DNA from: an uncultured Clostridia bacterium
GTDB taxonomy: Bacteria; Bacillota; Clostridia; Christensenellales; Aristaeellaceae
Length of the DNA: 64,000 nt
NCBI GenBank assembly: GCA_934662505.1
Contig: CAKUKE010000003.1
Coordinates: 136,635 to 200,634 of the forward strand
Direction: 5' to 3'
Part shown: piece after piece, positions 18,273 through 26,231 of the stretch
How the letters are laid out: the number at the start of each line of letters is the position of its first letter
Numbering within the stretch: position 1 is the stretch's first letter
Position numbers and translations under genes: made by a program
Notes under the pieces: model-generated
Databases searched by the model: none
Told to the model about the DNA's origin: nothing
Seen by the model: the letters and a program-made list of their open reading frames with translations, nothing else

Positions 18273-19397
18273 ATGAAAAAGCTCGCCATTATCCTTTCCG
18301 TTGTTCTGGTCATCGCCGCCGTGGCCTGCTGTGTGCTTGCAGGCAGAGGCAGCCGTCTTTCCGCTGACGTGAGCCGTCTGGAAGCAACCGTCAGCGAAAA
18401 GGAAGCCGACATCGCCGCGCTGAACGACACGCTGACCCAGGAAAAGGCAGCCGCCGAAGAAAAATCAACTGCCTATGAACAGCAGCTGGCCGAACTGACC
18501 GCCGCCGCTTCGGAAAAAGACGCCGCCCTTGCCGCCAGCGAGGAACAGAATAAGACGCTGACGCAACAATCCACCGACAGCGCCGAGCAGATCAGGGTAC
18601 TGGAGCAGCAGCTGGCTGACGACAGTGAGAAGATCAGCACACTGGAGCAAAAGACCGCCGAATTGACGGCGCAGCTGGACACCGCCGCCGCCCAGACGGC
18701 TGCCGATGCGGAAAAGATCGCCGGGCTGGAGCAGCAGGTAGCGCAGCTGACCGCTGATGCCGAAAGCAAGGATCAGAAAGCCAAAACAGCCGCAGAGAAA
18801 ATCGCCGAGCTGGAACAGCAGATCACCGGCTGGGCGGATAAACTGGCAGAGGGGCTGACCGCCGCCTTCACTTCCGAAACCGTTTCTGAAGACGTCTTCC
18901 AGACCGTACAGGAGCACGACACGCTGGATGTGGCGTATATCATCTACACCGACGGCTCCTTCGGCAACCAGTACTGGGGCGGTGCCGTGCCTGAAGGCGT
19001 GCAGGTGCAGCGCGCGCTGGTGACCGGCGAAGGCGAATACACCGTGGGGCTGAACTTCACCGGCACGGCGGACGGCGCCGCCAAGGGCATCATGCTGGGC
19101 GCTGTCGGCGTGGCCAACGGTGAAAAGCGGTTCCCGGGCTACTGCATCACCATCACCCGCGTGATCGTCAACGGTCAGGATGTAGCGCTGACCCCCGGCT
19201 ACACCACCACGGACGACGGCAGCGTCACCAGAGAAACGTTCTACACCGCCCAGCCCGCCGCGCCCGACGCCGCGCATGCCCGCACCGCGGAGGGCACGCT
19301 GACGGATGCCGCTGCCAGCATGGTGGACGAGGCTGCCTTTGAACGGGTCGAAACGCTGGAGATCACCTTCCGCTACACCGCGCCCAAGGGAGAATAA
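18273..19397 (+). CDS. Exported coiled-coil protein of unknown function
   Basis: I do not recognise a family. Residues 1-24 are a signal or anchor sequence (KKLAIILSVVLVIAAVACC); cysteines at 19-20 make a lipoprotein possible, though the lipobox (AVAC) is weak. Residues about 27-195 are a long Ala/Glu/Gln-rich coiled coil with heptad-like EQQLAEL and EQQVAQL segments. Residues about 200-374 are non-repetitive, Thr/Gly/Val-rich and probably beta-structured (for example LDVAYIIYTDGSFGNQYWGG). The ATG has AGGAGG nine bases upstream and a consensus promoter in front, so it is well expressed and monocistronic. Location is likely the outer membrane face or wall. Confidence 0.85.
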   Translation: MKKLAIILSVVLVIAAVACCVLAGRGSRLSADVSRLEATVSEKEADIAALNDTLTQEKAAAEEKSTAYEQQLAELTAAASEKDAALAASEEQNKTLTQQSTDSAEQIRVLEQQLADDSEKISTLEQKTAELTAQLDTAAAQTAADAEKIAGLEQQVAQLTADAESKDQKAKTAAEKIAELEQQITGWADKLAEGLTAAFTSETVSEDVFQTVQEHDTLDVAYIIYTDGSFGNQYWGGAVPEGVQVQRALVTGEGEYTVGLNFTGTADGAAKGIMLGAVGVANGEKRFPGYCITITRVIVNGQDVALTPGYTTTDDGSVTRETFYTAQPAAPDAAHARTAEGTLTDAAASMVDEAAFERVETLEITFRYTAPKGE

Positions 19398-20108
19398 GCA
19401 AAAACCATTCCGCGTTGCGGTCTAAGTTCTTCCGGCCTGTCACAGTTTTTCTGCCGTGGCAGGCTCCGGAGGAGCAAGGGAACAGACGGCAAAATGGCAG
19501 GCTCTGCACCCATCGTGCAAAAGCAGCCATTCTGCGCAGCAGACAGCTCCGTATTCTGGCTGAGTTGCCTCCGCCTCAGGCCTTCCGGCCACGGTGCGAT
19601 GCGCCAAAGTGCATGAATACGCCTGATGCACAAAATCAGCCCGGAACGTATCCCTCTGCCGATCCTCTTTCAGATTGTTCGTGCATCGCTTCCGTTCCCC
19701 ACTCTGGCACTTTTTTTCCCATTGCTCTGCTGCAGGGTTTTCCCTTATCGGATCAACCGTATCCTTTTCTTTCATGCTTATGGTTATCCGTCATTCAAAG
19801 TTTTCTTTCGGTCAGATGCAGAAGGGCAGCAAAAAACCGGGACGCCGTACGCGGCGTCCCGGTTTTATATGGCATTGTTTTCTTCTATATGCAGCATGGA
19901 ATTCCTGACTCTGGCGCTCAGAGCGCACCGCTGCTCCGCGGTCTCATCCGCCGCCGTCGACCGGCGCACCCGAGTGCCTGTCCCCCGCCTCACGTCCGCC
20001 GACCGCGTCTCATCCTGCGTCTGCCCTGCAGCGGGGCAGCGGGGTACAGCCCCATCGACCTGAAGGCCGTGCTAAGTTGCGTCCGTCCCGCGCAGGGGCA
20101 GCGGATAT
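19398..20108. other. Gene-free stretch of 711 bp
   Basis: I find no reading frame with a ribosome binding site or recognisable sequence. It holds one strong symmetric terminator hairpin at 19831-19867. The part to its right is very GC-rich and contains short near-repeats (GTCTCATCC at 19941 and 20007). It could encode a small RNA or be decayed coding sequence. Confidence 0.55.
19831..19867. terminator. Symmetric (bidirectional) intrinsic terminator
   Basis: ACCGGGACGCCG and its exact complement form a 12-bp stem with a TACG loop, flanked by A-run and T-run, so it can end transcription on both strands. It lies 434 bp after the coiled-coil gene and 242 bp after the deacetylase stop. Confidence 0.85.
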
Positions 20109-21335
20109 TTACTCTGCCGGAAGCTCCACATGCTCCAGAAAATCGTTCCCGGTCTCATCCGGCCCTACCGCCGTAAACGCCAGTCCAAAGCGATAGCAGG
20201 AATAATCGCTGTCCCGGGGCTCGACGCGGAATTTTTCAAACTTGCCGGTCTTCTTATTCTTTTGCCCCGCATCCTGCTGGGACACGTGGCACCGGTACAT
20301 GTCTTCCGCCACCTCATACCCCGTTTTGCCGTCAAAAGCGCTCAGCGGCTGATCCCAGTCCATTTCAACCGCATTTTCCCCGTACAGATGGATATAGAGC
20401 TTTTTCGTCTGCCACGCCGCCCCCGCCTCGGGATACTGCGTTCCATCCGCAGCCGCCAGCACACACCGTTTCAGCGCATCCGCACACACCCGGTGCGCAC
20501 CGTGGCCGTACTCGCCCTCCACGTCGTGCGTCACCACCACCTCGGGGCGGTACGTGCGCAGCAGCTCGACCAGATACGTATCCACCTTCTTTTTGCCCCA
20601 GATCTCATACCCCTTTTCCAGCTTTTTGGAGTACTGATCGTAAAACGGGCCAATCACCGGGTAATGGCGCACACCCGCCAGCCACAGCCCGTCCAGCAGC
20701 TCACTCCGCCGTTCCGTCGTTCCGCAGGTCATGTACGTGACCAGCACGTCTTTTTTCAGTTCCCCTGCGTAATACGGAATCGTTCCGCCCATAAACAGGA
20801 TCTCATCGTCCGGATGGGCGACCAGCACCATCAGATCTGCCTTTTGAAGGGTCGGCTCCCATCGCTGCACAAAGCCCGGCAGCTGGCCGTCAGTGAAGAT
20901 GTACACCTCGCTCAGGGAGAGCACATTCTGCTTTTCGGCCTGATTGACAATGCGCACATTGTCCAACCCGTCCACCGCCGCAAACTCGTGGGCATATTCC
21001 CCATCAGACGCATACACCGTGACCCACTGGCCGTCCTGCTCCGTCTGCAGCGCCCAGGGCTGCAGCGCATCGCCGAAGCACACGTATACCCCGTGGATTT
21101 TCTGCCCGCCCGGCGCTTCAAACGCCACATAGGGCTGCTTTTCTTTATAGCTGACCCATGTCGTTTTATACTTCCGATCCCACATCCGGCTGATCTTAAA
21201 CTTCCCGCCCGACGTAGTCACCCGGCACTCCGCCGTTATATCCGCTGCCTGAATGACCGTGTCCTCCCCCAGTGCGACCATGCACACAAGGCAGAGCAGT
21301 GCCGTCATCAGCACCAGCATTCCTCTTTTTTTCAT
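20109..21335 (-). CDS. Secreted PIG-L family deacetylase
   Basis: Zinc-dependent deacetylase of the PIG-L/LmbE family, which removes N-acetyl groups from GlcNAc-containing substrates. Residues 1-23 form a signal peptide ending ALG. Residues about 28-150 resemble a galactose-binding/discoidin-like beta domain. The catalytic part begins at VLVAHPDDEILFMGGTIP (the AHPDDE zinc motif) and contains VVVTHDVEGEYGHGAHRVC with further metal ligands. Length is 408 residues. The signal peptide makes it extracytoplasmic, so a cell-surface or environmental glycan substrate is likely. The start ATG lies in a purine-rich AAAGAATG context. Confidence 0.88.
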   Translation of the reverse strand: MKKRGMLVLMTALLCLVCMVALGEDTVIQAADITAECRVTTSGGKFKISRMWDRKYKTTWVSYKEKQPYVAFEAPGGQKIHGVYVCFGDALQPWALQTEQDGQWVTVYASDGEYAHEFAAVDGLDNVRIVNQAEKQNVLSLSEVYIFTDGQLPGFVQRWEPTLQKADLMVLVAHPDDEILFMGGTIPYYAGELKKDVLVTYMTCGTTERRSELLDGLWLAGVRHYPVIGPFYDQYSKKLEKGYEIWGKKKVDTYLVELLRTYRPEVVVTHDVEGEYGHGAHRVCADALKRCVLAAADGTQYPEAGAAWQTKKLYIHLYGENAVEMDWDQPLSAFDGKTGYEVAEDMYRCHVSQQDAGQKNKKTGKFEKFRVEPRDSDYSCYRFGLAFTAVGPDETGNDFLEHVELPAE

Positions 21336-21424
21336 TCTTTCTTATACTCCCGTTACCCCGCCGCACCGGCAAAGGGGTACGCTGCGTTTCTGCAACGCGC
21401 ATTTCCCATTCTGTCCTTTTTTCC

Positions 21425-21465
21425 AAACAAAACAGCGCCGCCCGGCCATGCTGGCCGGACGGCGC
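21425..21465 (-). terminator. Terminator of the ispH-S1 gene
   Basis: On the minus strand a GC-rich stem of about 13 bp (one mismatch) with a short loop is followed by TGTTTTGTTT, 10 bp after the stop codon. Confidence 0.75.
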
Positions 21466-21474
21466 CGGAAGGAA

Positions 21475-23502
21475 TTATTCCTCTACGGGCGCTTCCTCGG
21501 CGGTCATTTCGTCACCGGGAATGTCCATGGGCTGTTCGTCGGTATAGGCTTCGTCGGCCAACGCTTCGCGGATGCTCAGGCTGATGCGCTTGGCTTCAGG
21601 ATCCACACCCAGCACCTTCACCTTTACCATCTGACCCACGGTCAGCACGTCTTCCACCTTGTTCACGCGGGTCAGCGCGCACTGGGAAATGTGCACCAGA
21701 CCATCCACGCCGGGCTCCAATTCAATGAAAGCGCCGAAGGGACGGATGCGCACCACGGGACGCTCCAGAATGGCGCCCACGGGGTACTTTTCTTCGATGT
21801 TGTCCCAGGGCTTGGGCTGCAGCTGCTTGTAACCCAGCTGGATGCGCTCCTTTTCCCGATCCAGAGAGAGGATCTTCACTTCCACTTCCTGATTGACGGA
21901 GAGCACGTCCTTGGGATGGTTCACATGACCCCAGCTCAGGTCGGTCACATGGATCAGACCGTCCACGCCGCCCAGATCCACAAACGCGCCGAAGTCGGCA
22001 AAGCGGCGAACGATTCCCTTGACCACCGCGCCTTCTTCCAGTTTTTCCCAGGCAGCAGCCTTCTTGGCCGCGCTTTCTTCCACCAGCACGTCCTTACGGC
22101 TGGCCACAATGCGCTTTTTCTGCTTATCCACGTCGATGATCTTCAGCTTCATGGGCTGACCGACGAACTGCGCGATGTTCTCCACATAGCGCTGCGCCAG
22201 ACGGGACGCGGGAACGAAAGCGCGGATGCCATTCACGTCGGCGATCAGGCCGCCCTTGACGGCTTCCTTGCCCACGGCTTCCACATATTCGCCGTTTTCG
22301 TACTTTTCCATCAGCGCATCCCAGGTCTTGCGGTTGATGATGTTGCGCTGAGAAAGAATGACGTTGCCTTCGCCGTCATTCACCTTGACGACTTCCACTT
22401 CGATTTCATCGCCCAGCTTGACGTCTTTGTCCACCAGGTCATCACGCTTGATGATGCCGTCAGACTTGTAGCCAATGTTGACGCAGACTTCATCGTCGTT
22501 CGCCTGCACCACCGTGCCGGTAAGGGTCTGGCCGGGGTGGATGCGCACAAAGGATTTTTCAATGTCCGCCATAAAATCCTGCTTGCGCTGTTCTTCTTCC
22601 GTCAAAGGCGTTTGGGTGGTGACGGTTTCCTCCGGGATGGACTGCACGTCCTTCTCCATGTCGTTCATGCGTGTGACAACCTCCTTAAGTGACCAATCCG
22701 GTGTGGATGCGCCGGCGGTTATTCCTATGTATTCCGTGTGGATATGATATAAGTGCGGCGGAATATCCGCCCCACGTTCCACCAAACAGGTTTTCGGGCA
22801 CAGTGCCCGACAGGCCTCAAACAGCTTGCGGGTGTTGGCGCTTTTTTCGCCGCCCACCACCACCATACCGTCGCAGCGGGAGGCCAGCTCCTTCGCTTCC
22901 TGCTGACGCTGCGCCGTAGCGCGGCAAATGGTTTTATGCACCGTCAGCTGCGCGATCTTCTGTTTCAGGCAGGCGATGATCCGTTCCCATTCATCCTCGG
23001 GAAAGGTCGTCTGGCTGACTGCCAGCGCCCGCTGAGAGGCAGGCAGCCGCTGCGCTTCCTCCGCTGTGCCCACCACCGTGCAGACACTTTTGCACCAGGC
23101 CGCCGTGGCCAGCACCTCGGGGTGTCCCCGGTCGCCGATCAGGTACACAGGGGTACCGTCGCTGCTGCCTTCGGAAACAATGCGGTGCAGCGCCTGCACA
23201 TAAGCGCAGGTGCAGTCCACCGGGCGCAGCTCCCGCCGGACGCAGGCCTCCATGACGTCCGGCCCTACCCCGTGACTGCGCAGAATCAGGTAGCTGCCTC
23301 GCGGCACGTCTTCCAGCCGCTCTGCAATGCGTACGCCTGCTTCCCGCAGCCGGCCGATGGCCGACCCGTTGTGGATCACCTCGCCCAGCGCATAGCAGGG
23401 CACGCCCTCTGCCGCCGCCTGCTCCGCTGCCTGAAACGCCTTTTCCATGGCCCGGCTGACGCCAACGCAAAACCCGGCATGGCCGGCTACGATGAGCGGC
23501 AT
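21475..23502 (-). CDS. ispH: IspH (HMBPP reductase) fused to ribosomal protein S1 domains
   Basis: Bifunctional fusion known from Clostridia. Residues 1-280 are IspH, the [4Fe-4S] enzyme that makes IPP and DMAPP in the last step of the MEP pathway. The three cluster cysteines are seen in AGFCVGVSRAM, DCTCAYVQ and TICRATAQRQ, with GGEKSANTRKL late in the domain. Residues about 320-640 hold four S1 RNA-binding repeats (for example RFADFGAFVDLGGVDGLIHV), and an acidic tail closes the protein. I start it at the ATG with GGAGG five bases upstream, giving 675 residues. It is transcribed away from cmk-plsC, whereas in many relatives the three genes are collinear. Confidence 0.94.
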   Translation of the reverse strand: MPLIVAGHAGFCVGVSRAMEKAFQAAEQAAAEGVPCYALGEVIHNGSAIGRLREAGVRIAERLEDVPRGSYLILRSHGVGPDVMEACVRRELRPVDCTCAYVQALHRIVSEGSSDGTPVYLIGDRGHPEVLATAAWCKSVCTVVGTAEEAQRLPASQRALAVSQTTFPEDEWERIIACLKQKIAQLTVHKTICRATAQRQQEAKELASRCDGMVVVGGEKSANTRKLFEACRALCPKTCLVERGADIPPHLYHIHTEYIGITAGASTPDWSLKEVVTRMNDMEKDVQSIPEETVTTQTPLTEEEQRKQDFMADIEKSFVRIHPGQTLTGTVVQANDDEVCVNIGYKSDGIIKRDDLVDKDVKLGDEIEVEVVKVNDGEGNVILSQRNIINRKTWDALMEKYENGEYVEAVGKEAVKGGLIADVNGIRAFVPASRLAQRYVENIAQFVGQPMKLKIIDVDKQKKRIVASRKDVLVEESAAKKAAAWEKLEEGAVVKGIVRRFADFGAFVDLGGVDGLIHVTDLSWGHVNHPKDVLSVNQEVEVKILSLDREKERIQLGYKQLQPKPWDNIEEKYPVGAILERPVVRIRPFGAFIELEPGVDGLVHISQCALTRVNKVEDVLTVGQMVKVKVLGVDPEAKRISLSIREALADEAYTDEQPMDIPGDEMTAEEAPVEE

Positions 23503-23644
23503 ACGCACCTCCAAAACCATTTCAGGCTATTGTGGTTACATTCGATGCTCATCCTTGATTTCCTGCCAGTAAAAAAAATTTTTTCACGTTCATTTTCAGG
23601 CAGACCGCTCTTTCGCTTTTCCGTCTGTTTTTTTGCCGCGGTGC

Positions 23645-23673
23645 TTGACGCGCGCCCTTCAAAAACGTAAAAT
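23645..23673 (+). promoter_or_regulatory. Promoter of cmk-plsC-hydrolase
   Basis: TTGACG, 17 bp and TAAAAT, about 70 bp before cmk. Confidence 0.7.
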
Positions 23674-23742
23674 AGAAAAGTATGCAGCGCCGTTTCCCAG
23701 TGGAGACGGCGCGATGCAGGCTGCACAAAAGGAGATTTCGCC

Positions 23743-24429
23743 ATGCCGCTGAGCATTGCCATTGACGGACCCGTTGGCGCGGGCAAAAGCACCCTGTCCG
23801 ACGAGGTCGCCCGCAGGCTGAACATTCTGCATCTGGATACGGGCGCCATGTACCGCGCCGTAGGTCTGGCCGCGCTGGAGCGGCACATTGACCCTGCAGA
23901 CGAAGAAAAGGTTTGCCGCATGCTGCGGGAACAGGTCGAACTGTCGGTCGCCTATGCGGACGGCGCGCAGCGCACCCTGCTCAACGGCCGCGACGTGTCC
24001 GACCGTATCCGCACGCAGCAGGTGGGCGGCGCGGCGTCGCTGGTATCCCGCTATGCGCAGGTGCGTCAGGCCATGGTCGCGCTCCAGCGGCAGATTGCTT
24101 CCCGGCAGGATATGCTGCTGGACGGTCGGGACATCGGCACGGTGGTGCTGCCCGACGCGCAGGTCAAGATTTTTCTGACCGCCTCCAGCCGCGTGCGGGC
24201 GGAGCGCCGCATGCACCAGCTGCGCCTCAGGGGCGATCAGACGCCTTATGAAGACATCCTTTCAGAGGTGGAGCAGCGGGACCGGCAGGATATGAACCGG
24301 GCGGTCGACCCCCTCCGGCAGGCGGCGGACGCCGTGCTGCTGGATTCCTCCGGCCTGTCCTTTGACGAAACGGTGCAGGCCATTTTGCAGATCGTGGAGG
24401 CTAAACATGGAACGTCCAACCGCGCCTGA
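23743..24429 (+). CDS. cmk: Cytidylate kinase
   Basis: Phosphorylates CMP and dCMP with ATP for nucleotide salvage and membrane lipid precursor supply. The 228-residue protein has the P-loop DGPVGAGKST (residues 8-17), LDTGAMYRAVGL, the DGRDIGTVVLPDA motif and a C-terminal lid with RDRQDMNRAVDPL. The ATG is preceded by AAAGGAGA. Its 3' end overlaps plsC by 23 bp in another frame, so the two are cotranscribed. Confidence 0.96.
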   Translation: MPLSIAIDGPVGAGKSTLSDEVARRLNILHLDTGAMYRAVGLAALERHIDPADEEKVCRMLREQVELSVAYADGAQRTLLNGRDVSDRIRTQQVGGAASLVSRYAQVRQAMVALQRQIASRQDMLLDGRDIGTVVLPDAQVKIFLTASSRVRAERRMHQLRLRGDQTPYEDILSEVEQRDRQDMNRAVDPLRQAADAVLLDSSGLSFDETVQAILQIVEAKHGTSNRA

Positions 24430-25099
24430 GAAAAAGACGGAGCGCAAGCCCGCCGTCCCTGCGGACAAGGAAAAGACCTTTCTCTTTTCCTTTGCCCGGG
24501 GGTTCGCCTTTCTTTTGTCCCACGTGTTCTTTCCCGTCCGCTACCATCACAAGGAGCGCCTGACCCACATGCGGGCGCCCGCCATCCTCATGTCCAACCA
24601 TGTCACATGGATGGATCCCCTCATCATCGGCGGTCCGGTGCGTCCCTACGAGGTACGGTTTCTGGGCAAGCATGAACTGGCGCACGGACGGTTTCTGACC
24701 TGGTTCACCCGGAAAATGCACATGATTTCCGTGCGGCGGCACGAGTCGGACATTGAAGCCATGCGCGCCTGCTCCCGGGAACTGCGTACCGGGCACGTGC
24801 TGGGCATTTTTCCGGAGGGCACCCGTCATCAGCCCGAAATGATGCAGACGGTGGAGCTGGGCGCGTCGCTGCTGGCGCTGCGGGAAAAGGTGCCCATTCT
24901 GCCCGTATACATCGACCGCAAGTTCCGCCTGTTCCGTGTGACGGACGTATACGTGGGTGAGTGGATGGATATTGACGATCTGTGCGCGCAGGGTACGGAC
25001 AGAGACACCGCCGAGCAGTTGTCGGGTCGTATCCGCGCCACCTTCTACGCCATGCGGGATGAAGCCCGCAGGGAACAGCAGGAAAGGAGAAAAACATGA
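24407..25099 (+). CDS. plsC: 1-acyl-sn-glycerol-3-phosphate acyltransferase
   Basis: Membrane-associated acyltransferase that makes phosphatidic acid. It has the HX4D catalytic motif in SNHVTWMDP and the substrate motif FPEGTRHQP. A hydrophobic N-terminal segment (FLFSFARGFAFLLSHVFF) can bind the membrane. The ATG at 24407 has GGAGG six bases upstream inside the end of cmk. Length 230 is typical. It is coupled to the next gene by an ATGA overlap. Confidence 0.93.
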   Translation: MERPTAPEKKTERKPAVPADKEKTFLFSFARGFAFLLSHVFFPVRYHHKERLTHMRAPAILMSNHVTWMDPLIIGGPVRPYEVRFLGKHELAHGRFLTWFTRKMHMISVRRHESDIEAMRACSRELRTGHVLGIFPEGTRHQPEMMQTVELGASLLALREKVPILPVYIDRKFRLFRVTDVYVGEWMDIDDLCAQGTDRDTAEQLSGRIRATFYAMRDEARREQQERRKT

Positions 25100-26043
25100 C
25101 ACAGCAGGAAATAAACGCCCTTTTATCCGGCTTTATCCGCCGGGCGGAGGCTGAAAAGCTGCCCGTTGAGGCCATCGTATGGATGCAGGGTGAAACGCCC
25201 GTGTGGCAGTACCGCAGCTGCCCGGACGTACCCCGCAACATCTATTCCCACACCAAGTCCTTCACCGGCACGGCGGTAGGCATCTGCATTGATGAAGGTC
25301 TGCTGCATCTGACCGACCGGGTCGTCGATTTCTTTCCCGAATACCTCCCCGAGGGGGCGGAAAGCACCGTAGGGCAGATCACCCTCCGGGATGCGCTGAC
25401 CATGTCCTCCGGGCTGATGGAGCCGCTGCTGATGACCCCGGAACGCAAACGGGGCGTAGGCGCACCGGACTACCTGCGCTTTGTGCTCAGCCACCCCCTC
25501 AAGGCGGCGCCGGGCAGCGCGTTCTGCTATTCCAACGGCGACACCTATCTGGCCGCGCGGATGGTGGAAAAAGTCACCGGCGTGCGGCTGGATCGTTTTG
25601 TGGCAGAGCGGGTTTTCCACCCTCTGGGTATTGATGAAAACGCCCGGTGGGAGATCGACCCCATGGGCCACACGCTGGGCGGCAGCGGTCTGTTCCTGAA
25701 ATGCGGCGATATGTGCAAGCTGGGCGTGCTTTATCTGCAAAACGGCGTGTACGCCGGAAAGCGAATCGTCTCCCAGGCCTGGGTGGACGACGCGCGGCGG
25801 GTTCACATTGCCAGCAACCCCAACCCGCATCCCGATCCGGATGACTGGAACTGCGGCTACGGTTATCAGTGCTGGAACCTGCCCCGCGGCGAAGCCTATC
25901 AGTTCAACGGTGCGTACGGTCAGTATTCGCTGATCCTGCCCGAGCACGGCGCCGTCATCGGCGTACAGTGTACGGAAAATGATGTGACAGGTTCCATCAC
26001 CCGTGCGCTGCAGGGCGAAGTGCTCAGCCGGCTGTACGATTGA
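25096..26043 (+). CDS. Serine hydrolase of the class C beta-lactamase family
   Basis: Cytoplasmic-looking member of the beta-lactamase/esterase EstB fold (no signal peptide). The nucleophile motif SxxK is SHTK in NIYSHTKSFTGTAVG, and the tyrosine motif YSN is in FCYSNGDTY. Length is 315 residues. Such proteins may be esterases or D-aminopeptidases; a role in antibiotic resistance is not implied. It starts inside the plsC stop (ATGA) with AAAGGAG upstream, so it belongs to the cmk operon and may act on lipids or envelope precursors. Confidence 0.85.
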   Translation: MTQQEINALLSGFIRRAEAEKLPVEAIVWMQGETPVWQYRSCPDVPRNIYSHTKSFTGTAVGICIDEGLLHLTDRVVDFFPEYLPEGAESTVGQITLRDALTMSSGLMEPLLMTPERKRGVGAPDYLRFVLSHPLKAAPGSAFCYSNGDTYLAARMVEKVTGVRLDRFVAERVFHPLGIDENARWEIDPMGHTLGGSGLFLKCGDMCKLGVLYLQNGVYAGKRIVSQAWVDDARRVHIASNPNPHPDPDDWNCGYGYQCWNLPRGEAYQFNGAYGQYSLILPEHGAVIGVQCTENDVTGSITRALQGEVLSRLYD

Positions 26044-26067
26044 TCGATTTCGGCGTTCTCATCAAAA

Positions 26068-26102
26068 GAGACTGTGAAGGATGGCTTTTCACGGTCTCTT
26101 TC
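26068..26102 (+). terminator. Terminator of the cmk operon
   Basis: GAGACTGTGAA pairs with TTCACGGTCTC (11 bp, one G-U) around a 9-nt loop, followed by TTTCTGCTTTT. Confidence 0.75.
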
Positions 26103-26231
26103 TGCTTTTATGAATATTGTGCTACTTTATGGCACAAACGGACGAGCATCCTCCCCGGCTTTCATGCTATAATAGAGCGACAGACAACCGTATTCTGCAG
26201 CATATCCGTTCAAAAAAAGGAGGAGCACGCC

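Noticed and set aside
19415..20176. Plus-strand frame over the gene-free stretch
   Set aside because: It crosses a strong terminator hairpin, has no ribosome binding site and no plausible protein composition.
25096..26043. Antibiotic-resistance beta-lactamase
   Set aside because: The family fold is shared, but there is no signal peptide and it is in a lipid/nucleotide operon, so a resistance role is not supported.
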